Part shown: positions 8,455-16,681 of the stretch, piece after piece | How positions within the stretch are numbered: position 1 is the first letter of the stretch | How the letters are laid out: the number at the start of each line of letters is the position of its first letter | Assembly (NCBI GenBank): GCA_014382585.1 | Contig: JACNJL010000030.1 | Location: forward strand, 1-64,000 | Direction of reading: 5' to 3' | Source of the DNA: Limisphaerales bacterium | Lineage (GTDB): Bacteria; Verrucomicrobiota; Verrucomicrobiia; Limisphaerales; UBA1100 | Length of the DNA stretch: 64,000 nucleotides | Position numbers and translations under genes: made by a program | The notes under the pieces: model-generated | What the model was told of the DNA's origin: nothing | Seen by the model: the letters and a program-made list of their open reading frames with translations, nothing else | The model's database searches: none

Positions 8455-9795
8455 ATGAAATCATTCATCCATTTACTCCTCATCACACTCGCGCTGTCTC
8501 TGACATCCACGGCGGATGACTACGCCGTGGTGGTATCCAAGGCTACGTATGCGAACAAGGACTGGCAATCGGTCGTCACCGCGTTGGTGAAAAAGCACGA
8601 GGCAAAGGTCATCGAGCACGATGGCGATGTTGCCGGCGCGCTCGGTAAACTGCGCGGGCAATTCCCGCGCTACACCTGTTTTGTGGCCACGCCCAAGGAA
8701 GCGACCGGCACGTTTGTGGCACAGGTCCATCAGCTCACGCGCAAGCTCGATGATGATCCCTACACAGACACGATGTGGGGGATCCTGACCGGCTACAATG
8801 CCGCCAACGCGCTGGCCATTGCCCAGCACGCCCAGCCGCTCACCGTGCGCAAGGTGGCGTCGGGCACGGAGATCGCGCTGGAATGTGTGACCGAAGGTTT
8901 GTGGTACGACGAGCTGGTGAAGAATAAATTTGTGCGCAAAAAACCCGGTGGACCGGCGGAGGAATTGCGCGGGCCCGATGACACCACCGAGGCGTTCACC
9001 AAAGTGTTGGCGGATTATGAGCCGGATTTATTTATCACGTCCGGGCACGCGACTGAGGGCGGTTGGCAGATTGGGTTTCGGTACCGGAACGGGTTCCTGA
9101 AATCCAAGGCGGGCCAGATGTTTGGCGAGAACACCCGACGCGAGCGGTTTGAGATCAAGTCCACCAATCCCAAAGTCTATTTGCCGATTGGCAACTGCCT
9201 GATGGGCAACATCAACGGGCCGGATGCGATGGCGTTGGCGTGGATGAATGACGTGAGCGTGATGCAAATGATCGGCTACACCAAGCCCACATGGTTCGGC
9301 TACCAAGGCTGGGGCGTGCTGGATTATTACGTGGAACAACCGGGGCGCTACACGTTGACCGAGGCGTTTTTCGCCAACCACCACGCGCTGATCCATCGCC
9401 TGCGCGATTCAGCCACCCCGCGCGGCGACCTGCGCGGTCTGGCGTTCGACCGCGACGTGGTGGCCTACTACGGCGATCCCAAATGGTCCGCCAAGCTCGC
9501 CCCGGGCAAACTCGCCTACGGCCAGAAACTCAAGCGGCAGGGCAACACCTACACGCTCACCATCACACCGAAGCAGGGCGATGCAAGCTTTGCCACCGTG
9601 AACAACAATGGCTCCCAACGAGGCGGTCGGCCGATCGTGGCCTTTCTGCCGCACCGCGTCAGTCAGGTGCAATTGCTCGAAGGCGGCGATCTCAGTCCGG
9701 TGATTGCAGATGATTTCATTCTCGTCCCGCGCCCGAAACAGGACGCCGGCAAGCGCAGCTTGCAGGTGAAATTCACAGCGAAACCAGTCAAATAA
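8455..9795 (+). CDS. secreted protein, candidate clan-CD (gingipain/caspase-like) cysteine peptidase
   Basis: 446 residues with a signal peptide ending near residue 20. I do not recognise a named family. Two hydrophobic strands end in potential catalytic residues: DLFITSGHA (H198) and VYLPIGNCLMG (C248). A His and a Cys after hydrophobic blocks about 50 residues apart is the pattern of clan-CD peptidases such as gingipains (C25) and caspases. Residues about 340-446 look like a beta-rich C-terminal domain. It begins nine bases after the DUF1501 stop, so it is probably in the same operon. Peptidase activity is inferred from motif spacing only. Confidence 0.7.
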   Translation: MKSFIHLLLITLALSLTSTADDYAVVVSKATYANKDWQSVVTALVKKHEAKVIEHDGDVAGALGKLRGQFPRYTCFVATPKEATGTFVAQVHQLTRKLDDDPYTDTMWGILTGYNAANALAIAQHAQPLTVRKVASGTEIALECVTEGLWYDELVKNKFVRKKPGGPAEELRGPDDTTEAFTKVLADYEPDLFITSGHATEGGWQIGFRYRNGFLKSKAGQMFGENTRRERFEIKSTNPKVYLPIGNCLMGNINGPDAMALAWMNDVSVMQMIGYTKPTWFGYQGWGVLDYYVEQPGRYTLTEAFFANHHALIHRLRDSATPRGDLRGLAFDRDVVAYYGDPKWSAKLAPGKLAYGQKLKRQGNTYTLTITPKQGDASFATVNNNGSQRGGRPIVAFLPHRVSQVQLLEGGDLSPVIADDFILVPRPKQDAGKRSLQVKFTAKPVK

Positions 9796-9805
9796 CCGGC
9801 CGCCC

Positions 9806-9834
9806 TTGACGATTTATGGAATTGGTGGGATATT
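9806..9834 (+). promoter_or_regulatory. sigma70-type promoter of the vapBC-like pair
   Basis: TTGACG (9806-9811) and GATATT (9829-9834) are separated by exactly 17 bases. Transcription would be expected to start about seven bases later, at or next to the ATG at 9841, which would make the mRNA leaderless. The only other elements in the 45-bp gap are the palindrome overlapping the -10 box. Confidence 0.55.
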
Positions 9835-9840
9835 CCCACC
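9824..9840. promoter_or_regulatory. palindromic operator candidate for the antitoxin
   Basis: GGTGGGA-TAT-TCCCACC is a perfect 7-bp inverted repeat that covers the -10 box and ends directly at the antitoxin ATG. Toxin-antitoxin operons are usually repressed by their own antitoxin, and an AbrB-fold antitoxin would bind such a site. Function is inferred. Confidence 0.5.
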
Positions 9841-10071
9841 ATGAAGGTGATCGTGGATCAGAAACGGCGGGTGGTACTGCCCAAGCCGGCGGTGGCGGGC
9901 GATGCCTTTGAGTGTGTGTCGAGCGGGGGGCATATTCTTCTGCGCAAGCTCGAACCAGTGGCCAAGGCCAAGCCGCCGGTGGCGAAGCGGGCATTGAAGC
10001 GCACTGCTCTGCGCGGCATCGACTTGGACGAGCCGGCCTTCGCGCCATTGGATGATGAAGGCGCTGCTTGA
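9841..10071 (+). CDS. AbrB/MazE-fold antitoxin (VapB-like)
   Basis: 76 residues. MKVIVDQKRRVVLPKPA is the swapped-hairpin AbrB DNA-binding motif, with the usual pattern of a first strand, a basic turn and a VVLP strand. The C-terminal half is basic then acidic (DLDEPAFAPLDDE), fitting a disordered toxin-binding tail. It overlaps the PIN toxin gene by 20 bases, an arrangement that couples translation of the two. The palindrome just upstream is a plausible autoregulatory site. Confidence 0.85.
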   Translation: MKVIVDQKRRVVLPKPAVAGDAFECVSSGGHILLRKLEPVAKAKPPVAKRALKRTALRGIDLDEPAFAPLDDEGAA

Positions 10072-10459
10072 TACGGGCGTGTGGTTGCGGCGTTATCACG
10101 GCTTGCCGATGCGGCCGGCGTTGCGGCGGTTCTTGGATCAGGAAATCACGGAGTTCCATCTTTGCCCGTTGAGCGTGGCGGAAATCACTTTCAAGTGGCG
10201 GCGTGGGCGACTGAAAGGTGTGCCCAATCCGAAACAATGGGTGCCACACGCGCTGGAGAATTTTGTGCTGGAGAATCCCTCCGCCGCCGCCGCGCAACAG
10301 GCGGGGCAATGGGACTGGGATCATGGAGACCTCGTCGACCGCGTGCTGGCGGCCATCGCGAATGAGCAGAATTTGCTGCTCGTGCACACGGACACCGTCC
10401 TCAAAAAACTCGATGGGTTTCCCCAGAAATATTTTCCGAATGTTTCGGATTCCAAATGA
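10052..10459 (+). CDS. PIN-domain ribonuclease toxin (VapC-like)
   Basis: 135 residues; ATG at 10052 or 10055. PIN acidic residues are in place: D7 in ALLDTG, E44 in SVAEIT, D93 and D96 in HGDLVDRVLA, and D114 in HTDTVLKKL. VapC toxins cleave tRNA or rRNA with Mg2+ and are neutralised by the partner antitoxin. All four acidic positions are kept, so the enzyme should be active. It is the only mobile-type gene pair in the first 16 kb. Confidence 0.88.
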   Translation: MMKALLDTGVWLRRYHGLPMRPALRRFLDQEITEFHLCPLSVAEITFKWRRGRLKGVPNPKQWVPHALENFVLENPSAAAAQQAGQWDWDHGDLVDRVLAAIANEQNLLLVHTDTVLKKLDGFPQKYFPNVSDSK

Positions 10460-10470
10460 CCGGTGTTTGA

Positions 10471-10546
10471 TAGTGGCTATGGCATCGTTTTGGTTGCCTG
10501 CCGATTTCCCACAAATTTTCGGCCATCACCGAAACGATGCCTACTA
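10471..10546. repeat. imperfect inverted repeat in intergenic gap
   Basis: The arm 10471-10494 (TAGTGGCTATGGCATCGTTT...) is matched by the reverse complement of 10528-10546 (ACCGAAACGATGCCTACTA), around a 33-base loop. The 144-bp gap between the toxin gene and the next lipoprotein contains nothing else recognisable. It could be a large hairpin, a terminator without a T-run or a small mobile-element remnant. Confidence 0.5.
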
Positions 10547-10603
10547 TAAAATTTCTCCAAAATTACAGTATGCAGTTACTCGGAGGGGTGTTAGTTTTCG
10601 GCG

Positions 10604-12361
10604 ATGAAGATCGCATTTCTTTCGATATTAATGACCAGCCTGTTTCTTGTCAGTTGTGGCAAGGGAGATGACCACGGGCACGATCACGCGTATGAAGAAG
10701 AAGGCGAAGAAGGCGGCGATTCAGGTGAATCCCATTCAACGCGGCCCAGCCGGCCAGCTTCGAAATTGAAGGTAGTGCAGGCTGCCGAGGCAGGAAAATC
10801 GCCGCTGAATTTTGCCTTGTTTTTGCTTCAGGAGAAAAAAGGCAAGCGCGGTTACGGGGGAGCGGTAACGCAGCTGACGGTTGCTTTGGTGGAATCGGGA
10901 GATTTGGAATCTGCAACGGAGGTGGCTTTGCTTTCTCCATCCGGACAAGGGTCGATGGGATTAGTCTATTTGGCTAAGAAGGCATCGGAGGCGGGTGATG
11001 CGACGCTGGCCTTGAAGGTTGCGCAATGGATTGAGCCTGCGGGGGATCGCGCCGTGGCCCTTTGCCAGGTAGCAAAGGCTCAGACCAAGGAGGGCAATTC
11101 AGCCGCGGCCATGGCCACGCTTCAAAAGGCCAGAGGATTGGCTCGCAACATTCCACAAAATGAAACAGCCAATGTCTTGATTGAAATTGCCTCCGCCCTG
11201 TTGGCGGCGGGTCAGAAGCAGCAGGCGGTGACGACTGGCGCTCAAGCCTTAAAGTCGATTCGGGCTGACAAGAATGGATTTAGAAATGCCAGCCGTTACA
11301 AACGCCTCGCCCGGGTATTGGTTGGGGCCGGGGAAATCCAAAAGGCCAAGGAATTGATCCAACCAGGCAAGGATATGTTTACGAGGACATTGAACGCCTC
11401 CGCGCGCACGGATATCGCCGTGATTATGGCCGAGGAAGGCGAGGTGGCGTTCGCCTTGGAATGGGTCAAGCGATTCCCCGGCCGGAGCGACCAAAAGAAG
11501 GCTGAAGCTTATGGCAAAATTGCCGAGGGTTTGGCTGAAAAAGGAAAATTCGAGGAGGCCTTGGAGGTGTTGAAAAACGACAAGTCCATGTTTTCTTCAA
11601 AGTCACAGGCTATGGGAGACATTGCTGTGGAAATGGCCCGGGCAGGAAAAATCGACGAGGCCCTTGCGTTGGTGCCTCAAATGCGCGGCGGTATGGCAAA
11701 GGAACCGGCCTTGCGGGCCATTGCCTCGGCGCAAGTGAAGGCCGGCCAAATGGAAGCAGCACTGGCAACGCTGAAGCAGGCGGATGAAGCGGCCGACAAG
11801 GTGGCGGATATGTTTCGCCCCAAGCGGGATGTGTTGATTGCAAGTGCGTTCGGATATGCGGAAGCAGGTGATAATGAAATGGCGGCCGCAAAATTAAAGG
11901 AGGCCGCAGCGGAAGCGATGAATATCAACGAAAAGCATATTCCGAACTTCATGGTAAAAGATCAATTCTTGGCGAGTCGATTGCGGGAAGTGAGGAAGGC
12001 GATGAACCAGATCGGCGACGAAACAGGGGCGGCGGCACTCTTGAAACAGGAATTAGGGTTGGCAGAAGGGATTAAGGATCCCCTCAGACAAGCACTGGCC
12101 CTTTCTGCAACAGCAGATTCCCTCGCAAATCTGGGGGAATACCAGCAGTCGTGGGAAACGATTCAGAAGATCACCAATGATGCCCAACGAAAAGATGAAA
12201 CGAAGACCCGGGCCAAGTGGTTCGCTTACACGAGTGAGAAATATTATGGGCACTATGGAACCATGGACCGTGGAGTTGGTATCTCGCGTCTGAAAAAATC
12301 CTTCACCCCCGAGGAGCAGGCCTTCGCCAAGCAATTGGTGGAAGCGATGGAGGGGGAGTAA
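10604..12361 (+). CDS. lipoprotein with TPR-like helical repeats
   Basis: 585 residues. A lipobox LVSC places the lipidated Cys at residue 18, followed by a His/Asp/Glu-rich stretch (DDHGHDHAYEEEGEEGG) that could bind metal or simply act as a spacer. From about residue 60 the chain is a continuous series of helical hairpins with TPR spacing (for example EAGDATLALKVAQWI, EKGKFEEALEVLK, RAGKIDEALALVP, EAGDNEMAAAKLKEA). It is probably a periplasmic scaffold. No enzymatic motif was found. The LRR lipoprotein gene follows after only six bases, so the two are likely co-expressed. Confidence 0.85.
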   Translation: MKIAFLSILMTSLFLVSCGKGDDHGHDHAYEEEGEEGGDSGESHSTRPSRPASKLKVVQAAEAGKSPLNFALFLLQEKKGKRGYGGAVTQLTVALVESGDLESATEVALLSPSGQGSMGLVYLAKKASEAGDATLALKVAQWIEPAGDRAVALCQVAKAQTKEGNSAAAMATLQKARGLARNIPQNETANVLIEIASALLAAGQKQQAVTTGAQALKSIRADKNGFRNASRYKRLARVLVGAGEIQKAKELIQPGKDMFTRTLNASARTDIAVIMAEEGEVAFALEWVKRFPGRSDQKKAEAYGKIAEGLAEKGKFEEALEVLKNDKSMFSSKSQAMGDIAVEMARAGKIDEALALVPQMRGGMAKEPALRAIASAQVKAGQMEAALATLKQADEAADKVADMFRPKRDVLIASAFGYAEAGDNEMAAAKLKEAAAEAMNINEKHIPNFMVKDQFLASRLREVRKAMNQIGDETGAAALLKQELGLAEGIKDPLRQALALSATADSLANLGEYQQSWETIQKITNDAQRKDETKTRAKWFAYTSEKYYGHYGTMDRGVGISRLKKSFTPEEQAFAKQLVEAMEGE

Positions 12362-12367
12362 AGCTCT

Positions 12368-13051
12368 ATGAAAGAACACATGATTGGGCTGTTACTGACC
12401 TTGGCCTTCGCCAGCTGTAGCAACCATGAATCCGCGGTCGAAATAGACGGACCCATCGGGGAGGTAGTGAAACGGCAGATTGGCGATGGCGGATTCACGA
12501 AGGAAAATCTTGCCAAAGTGGAGGGCCTGACGCTGGGCCGGACTATTTTGGGAAAGGACGTGTATGATCTGTCGCCTTTGGAATCGTTGCCTAATCTCTG
12601 GATGCTCAGCTTGAGCCGTCAGCAAAAGATTGATGACTTCGCGCCGTTGGCGAAATTGAGCAAGCTGGAACAACTAGACCTCTCTGGATGCGGCATCAGC
12701 GACCTGAAGCCGTTGGCCGAATTGGAAAACCTGACCCAGCTGCGGCTTTCGCAAAACAACATCGCAAACCTCTCCCCGTTGGCCGGTTTAACGAAGCTGA
12801 ATCACCTGACGTTGACGGACAACAAACTCACCGATGAGCAGTTGAAACACTTGAGCAAGCTGGACAATCTCAAGTTTCTCAGCATCGGCAATAACCCCTA
12901 CGGCGCAAACACCAATCGAATTACCCGCTTGGAGCCGTTACTGGGCTTGAAGAAGCTCGATGAAGTGATCCTGATGAACATCGAGGGATTGCCCGATGAG
13001 GAAGTCGACAAGTTGCGCAAAGCTCTGCCCGGTTGCACGATCCGCCGGTAG
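12368..13051 (+). CDS. leucine-rich-repeat lipoprotein
   Basis: 227 residues. Lipobox FASC gives Cys17. Repeats of internalin type run from about residue 55: LSPLESLPNLWMLSLS, FAPLAKLSKLEQLDLSG, LKPLAELENLTQLRLSQN, LSPLAGLTKLNHLTLTDN, LKHLSKLDNLKFLSIGNN. The pattern suggests a surface or periplasmic binding protein. Its tight spacing to the preceding helical-repeat lipoprotein suggests the two partner. An alternative start at the second Met (12380) would give a weaker leader. Confidence 0.85.
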   Translation: MKEHMIGLLLTLAFASCSNHESAVEIDGPIGEVVKRQIGDGGFTKENLAKVEGLTLGRTILGKDVYDLSPLESLPNLWMLSLSRQQKIDDFAPLAKLSKLEQLDLSGCGISDLKPLAELENLTQLRLSQNNIANLSPLAGLTKLNHLTLTDNKLTDEQLKHLSKLDNLKFLSIGNNPYGANTNRITRLEPLLGLKKLDEVILMNIEGLPDEEVDKLRKALPGCTIRR

Positions 13052-13100
13052 TCAGCCTTCAAGATTCCCACGCCGGAAACGGTATGATAGCTTGGCGTAA

Positions 13101-14648
13101 ATGAAGCGCGTACTCCTTTTATTACTGCTAACCATTGGCGTGTCGGCTGCTGAACGGCCGAACATTCTGTTTTTGTTTTCGGATGATCACGCGGTGAAGG
13201 CGATCTCGGCTTATGGTGGGCCGTTGGCGAAGGTGGCGCCGACGCCGCATATTGACCGGTTGGCGAAGGAGGGGGCGGTGTTCCTGAATTCGTTCTGTGC
13301 CAACTCGATCTGTGGGCCGTCACGGGCGACAATTTTGACGGGCAAACACAGTCATAAGAATGGGTTCATGCGGAATGGAAATAAGTTTAACGCAGATCAG
13401 TGGACAGTGGCGAAGGCGCTGCAGACGGGCGGCTATCACACGGCGGTGATCGGTAAGTGGCACCTGAACACCACGCCGCAGGGGTTTGATCACTGGGAGG
13501 TATTTCCGGGACAGGGGAGTTACTACAATCCGGTGTTCATCCAGCAGGATAATTCGCGCCAACGCTTCGAGGGTTACGCGACGGATCTGACGACGGACAA
13601 GGCGATCGCGTGGCTGGAGAGCCGCAAGGTGGCCGGTCGGCAGAAACCGTTTTTCCTGATGTGCCAGCACAAGGCACCGCACCGTACCTTTGCGCCGGCG
13701 CTGCGTCACTTGGGGGCGTTTGATGACGTGGTGATCCCGGAGCCGGAGACGTTGTTTGATTCATACAAGAATCGTAGCGCCACGCTGGCCGGAAACGAGA
13801 TGGAGATCGATCGGCACTTCGACTGGGCGTACGACGCCAAGGTGCGTAAGGATGAGCGCGGCGAGGTGAAGCTGCCCAAGCCTGACCGCTACGGCACGCC
13901 GGAGTATAACCGCATGACGCTCGCGCAAAAGGCCAAGTGGGATGCGCACTTCGGCCCGCGCAATCAGGCGTTCCTCAAAGAATTTGCCGGCGGCAAAATG
14001 AGCCACAAAGATTTGGTGCGCTGGAAATATCGCCGTTACATGCGCAACTACCTCGGTACGGTGAAGGCCGTGGACGAGAGCGTGGGGCGCATGCTCAAGT
14101 ATCTGGACGACAATGATTTGGCGAAAAACACGATCGTCATTTACTCGTCCGATCAGGGCTTCTTTCTGGGCGAGCACGGTTGGTACGACAAGCGTTGGAT
14201 GTTTGAGGAATCCTTTCGCATGCCTTTCCTCGCGCGTTGGCCCGGCGTGATTGCGCCCGGTGCCAAGCCGGAGCAGTTGATTCAAAATATCGATTACGCG
14301 CCGACCTTTCTGGAGATCGCCGGTCTCAAGATTCCCGCCGAAGTTCAGGGCCGTTCGCTGGTGCCGCTCTTCAAAGGCAAGGCCGAGAGCTGGCGCGACT
14401 CGCTCTATTATTCCTACTATGAATTCGGCGAGCACCGCGTGCCGCAACACTTCGGCGTGCGCACGGCGCGGCACAAGCTGATGTATTTTCCGCGCAGCGA
14501 TGAGTGGAATCTGTTTGATTTAAAAACGGATCCGAACGAAATGCGCAGTGTCTATACCGATCCGGCCTACGCCAAAACCCGCGCGGCGTTGACGAAGGAA
14601 TTTAATCGCCTGCGCCAGCAATTCGAGGCGCCGGGCTTTGCGAAGTAA
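13101..14648 (+). CDS. secreted S1 sulfatase, GlcNAc-6-sulfatase-like
   Basis: 515 residues with a clean signal peptide (about 1-17). The motif is C71-GPSR. FSDDHAVKAISAYGG and SSDQGFFLGEHGWYDKRWMFEES resemble the branch that includes bacterial N-acetylglucosamine-6-O-sulfatases, a family-level guess. TATGAT at 13083-13088 is a good -10 box 12 bases before the start codon, without a convincing -35. A strong terminator follows at 14684-14720, so this gene is probably transcribed alone. Confidence 0.93.
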   Translation: MKRVLLLLLLTIGVSAAERPNILFLFSDDHAVKAISAYGGPLAKVAPTPHIDRLAKEGAVFLNSFCANSICGPSRATILTGKHSHKNGFMRNGNKFNADQWTVAKALQTGGYHTAVIGKWHLNTTPQGFDHWEVFPGQGSYYNPVFIQQDNSRQRFEGYATDLTTDKAIAWLESRKVAGRQKPFFLMCQHKAPHRTFAPALRHLGAFDDVVIPEPETLFDSYKNRSATLAGNEMEIDRHFDWAYDAKVRKDERGEVKLPKPDRYGTPEYNRMTLAQKAKWDAHFGPRNQAFLKEFAGGKMSHKDLVRWKYRRYMRNYLGTVKAVDESVGRMLKYLDDNDLAKNTIVIYSSDQGFFLGEHGWYDKRWMFEESFRMPFLARWPGVIAPGAKPEQLIQNIDYAPTFLEIAGLKIPAEVQGRSLVPLFKGKAESWRDSLYYSYYEFGEHRVPQHFGVRTARHKLMYFPRSDEWNLFDLKTDPNEMRSVYTDPAYAKTRAALTKEFNRLRQQFEAPGFAK

Positions 14649-14683
14649 TTCGCGCTTGGACTCGCAGCGTCTGCCACCTTCTC

Positions 14684-14720
14684 ACCGGCCTTTGGAGACT
14701 ATTCCGAAGGCCGGTTTTTT
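14684..14720 (+). terminator. rho-independent terminator after sulfatase 13101-14648
   Basis: ACCGGCCTTTGG (14684-14695) pairs with CCGAAGGCCGGT (14704-14715) across an 8-base loop, with one wobble pair, and runs straight into six T (14715-14720). It lies 35 bases past the sulfatase stop and before the next sulfatase start at 14760. Confidence 0.85.
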
Positions 14721-14759
14721 GTGTCCAACTCCGCCCGTTCCACGTACGTTCGTGTTCCT

Positions 14760-16163
14760 ATGAAACGGCAATTTCTTGCGATTCTTTTTTTGGCGGCGCT
14801 GAGTATTCCGGCCGAGGCGGCCATCAAGAATGTGCTCTTTATCATTAGTGACGATCTCAAGGCGAGCGTGCTTGGTTGCTACGGGGATCGGGTTTGCAAG
14901 ACGCCGAACATCGATAAGCTGGCGCGGGAAGGAATGGTGTTTGAGCGTGCGTATTGCCAGGGGCTGATGTGTGCGCCGTCGCGGACGTCGTTCATGCACA
15001 GCCGTTATCAGGGCGCCGGTAAGGTGAATCTCGGTCAGCATTTTCGCGAATACGGCTGGTACAGCGCGCGGGTGGGAAAGATTTATCACATGCGCGTCCC
15101 GGGCGATATCATTGCCGGCACGCACGGCCTGGACATCGCGTCCTCGTGGACGGAGCGTTTCAATTCGCCCGGCAAAGAGGCGCATACACTGGGGCTGTAT
15201 GCGTGCCTGAACCTGAATGTATTCACGACCGCTGAAGCAAATCGGCAATCCACACGCATGCCGCACCGGATGTTTGTGACTGTGCGGTACGAAGGCGACG
15301 GCTCTGATCAGCCGGATCACAAGTCGGCCACGAAGGCCGTTGAGCTGTTGCAGAAGCACAAGGATCAGCCGTTCTTCCTGGCGGTAGGCTTGGTTCGGCC
15401 GCATTACCCGATGGTGGCGCCGCAGCACTATTTTGACCCGTACCCGTGGCAGAAGATCAAGCTGCCCAAGACGGTGAAGGGCGACGCGCAGGACATCCCA
15501 AAAGCCGGGTTGGCCGGCACGCGGTCGGAGACGAACTCGATTGGCAACTATCCCGACAACCAAAAGCGGATGTGGACCGGCTACTACGCGTCGGTGGCGT
15601 TCATGGACGCGCAAGTGGGGCGCATCCTCGATGAGCTGGACCGCCTCGGTCTGCGCGAGAGTACGGCAGTGGTGTTCACCAGCGACCATGGCTATCACCT
15701 TGGCGAGCACGGCTTTTGGCAGAAATCCAACTTGCACGAGGAAGTCACCCGCGTGCCACTGATCATCGACGCTCCCGGTTATCAGCCCGGCCGTTCCCTT
15801 GCGTTGGCGGAGTTGATGGATATTTACCCGACCGTATCCGAACTGGTGGGACTCAAGGTGCCCGCTGAGGTGCAGGGCAAAAGTCTGGTGCCAGTGCTCA
15901 AGAACCCGGCCGCCAGCGTGCGCCGCGGGGCGTTATCCCTCAACCGCGGCAACTACGGCCTGCGCACGGCCGACTGGGCCTACCTCCGTTACAAGGATGG
16001 TTCCGCCGAGTTGTACGATATGAAGGCCGATCCGCATCAATTCACCAACCTCGCCAAGCACCCGCAACACGCCCAGACCGTCGCGCAGCTGGACACTCAT
16101 CTGAACAATCGCCTGCGCCAGGCGGGCTTGCCGGGTGAGCGTAGTGGAAAGACGAAACAGTAA
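14760..16163 (+). CDS. secreted iduronate-2-sulfatase-like sulfatase
   Basis: 467 residues. The ATG at 14760 is chosen because an upstream in-frame start (14721) would lie directly after the terminator and add residues before the signal peptide. ISDDLKASVLGCYGD, C71-APSR and SDHGYHLGEHGFWQKS match the same branch as the gene at 1806-3518. It lacks the VHL-like tail and ends soon after the catalytic domain. Convergent with the next gene, whose stop lies eight bases away on the other strand. Confidence 0.93.
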   Translation: MKRQFLAILFLAALSIPAEAAIKNVLFIISDDLKASVLGCYGDRVCKTPNIDKLAREGMVFERAYCQGLMCAPSRTSFMHSRYQGAGKVNLGQHFREYGWYSARVGKIYHMRVPGDIIAGTHGLDIASSWTERFNSPGKEAHTLGLYACLNLNVFTTAEANRQSTRMPHRMFVTVRYEGDGSDQPDHKSATKAVELLQKHKDQPFFLAVGLVRPHYPMVAPQHYFDPYPWQKIKLPKTVKGDAQDIPKAGLAGTRSETNSIGNYPDNQKRMWTGYYASVAFMDAQVGRILDELDRLGLRESTAVVFTSDHGYHLGEHGFWQKSNLHEEVTRVPLIIDAPGYQPGRSLALAELMDIYPTVSELVGLKVPAEVQGKSLVPVLKNPAASVRRGALSLNRGNYGLRTADWAYLRYKDGSAELYDMKADPHQFTNLAKHPQHAQTVAQLDTHLNNRLRQAGLPGERSGKTKQ

Positions 16164-16171
16164 GGGCGACG

Positions 16172-16681
16172 TTATTTCGCCGGCTTGAATGATTCGAAAA
16201 ACTTGTCGACTTGCTTGAACGCAGGCGAGTTGGGATTGCCGACGAGCGTGAGCTGGTACACGCGCGAGTCGACGGTGAACAGGCGGACGTGGATGTCGTA
16301 GCCGTTGGGGGCGGCGTCAGCGACTTGGAACGCCACCCCTTCGTGTCCAGCGTGCTTCACGGGTTTCGGGCCAATGAGTTTGCCTTTCACATTCTTGGGC
16401 ATGCCGGTGGCCATCGCGTTCATGAGCTTGGCGGGCGTGATTTGTTTCACGAAAGCGGCGGGATAATCGTGCGTGGCCACGCGCCACACGGTGTCCTTGT
16501 CCGCCTTATGGGTGTGGGCTGTGATGGTGACAAGGCCGAACGAATAACGGTTTTGGCCCTGCTTCACAGTCACCTTGCCGGGGAGGGCAATGGTAAATTT
16601 GCCATCAGGCGCCTTGTACACGGGCCAGTCGGCTGCGGCGGCACTCGTTGCGAGTATTAAAAGAGATAAAAATAGTCTCAT
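16172..16681 (-). CDS. small secreted protein, PsbP/DUF1795-like
   Basis: 169 residues with a signal peptide (MRLFLSLLILATSAAAADW). The body reads YKAPDGKFTIALPGKV at the start and FKQVDKFFESFKP at the end. These are the beginning and end typical of small PsbP-like or DUF1795-like alpha/beta domains found in bacterial lipoproteins and exported proteins. No catalytic residues are apparent. Its start codon overlaps the stop of the upstream dehydrogenase gene by four bases (ATGA), so it is translationally coupled to it. Confidence 0.7.
   Translation of the reverse strand: MRLFLSLLILATSAAAADWPVYKAPDGKFTIALPGKVTVKQGQNRYSFGLVTITAHTHKADKDTVWRVATHDYPAAFVKQITPAKLMNAMATGMPKNVKGKLIGPKPVKHAGHEGVAFQVADAAPNGYDIHVRLFTVDSRVYQLTLVGNPNSPAFKQVDKFFESFKPAK

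Noticed and set aside
12898-13332. 144-codon minus-strand frame across the 13.05-13.1 kb gap
   Set aside because: Ser/Thr/Pro-rich antisense of LRR and sulfatase genes; no start signal or domain.
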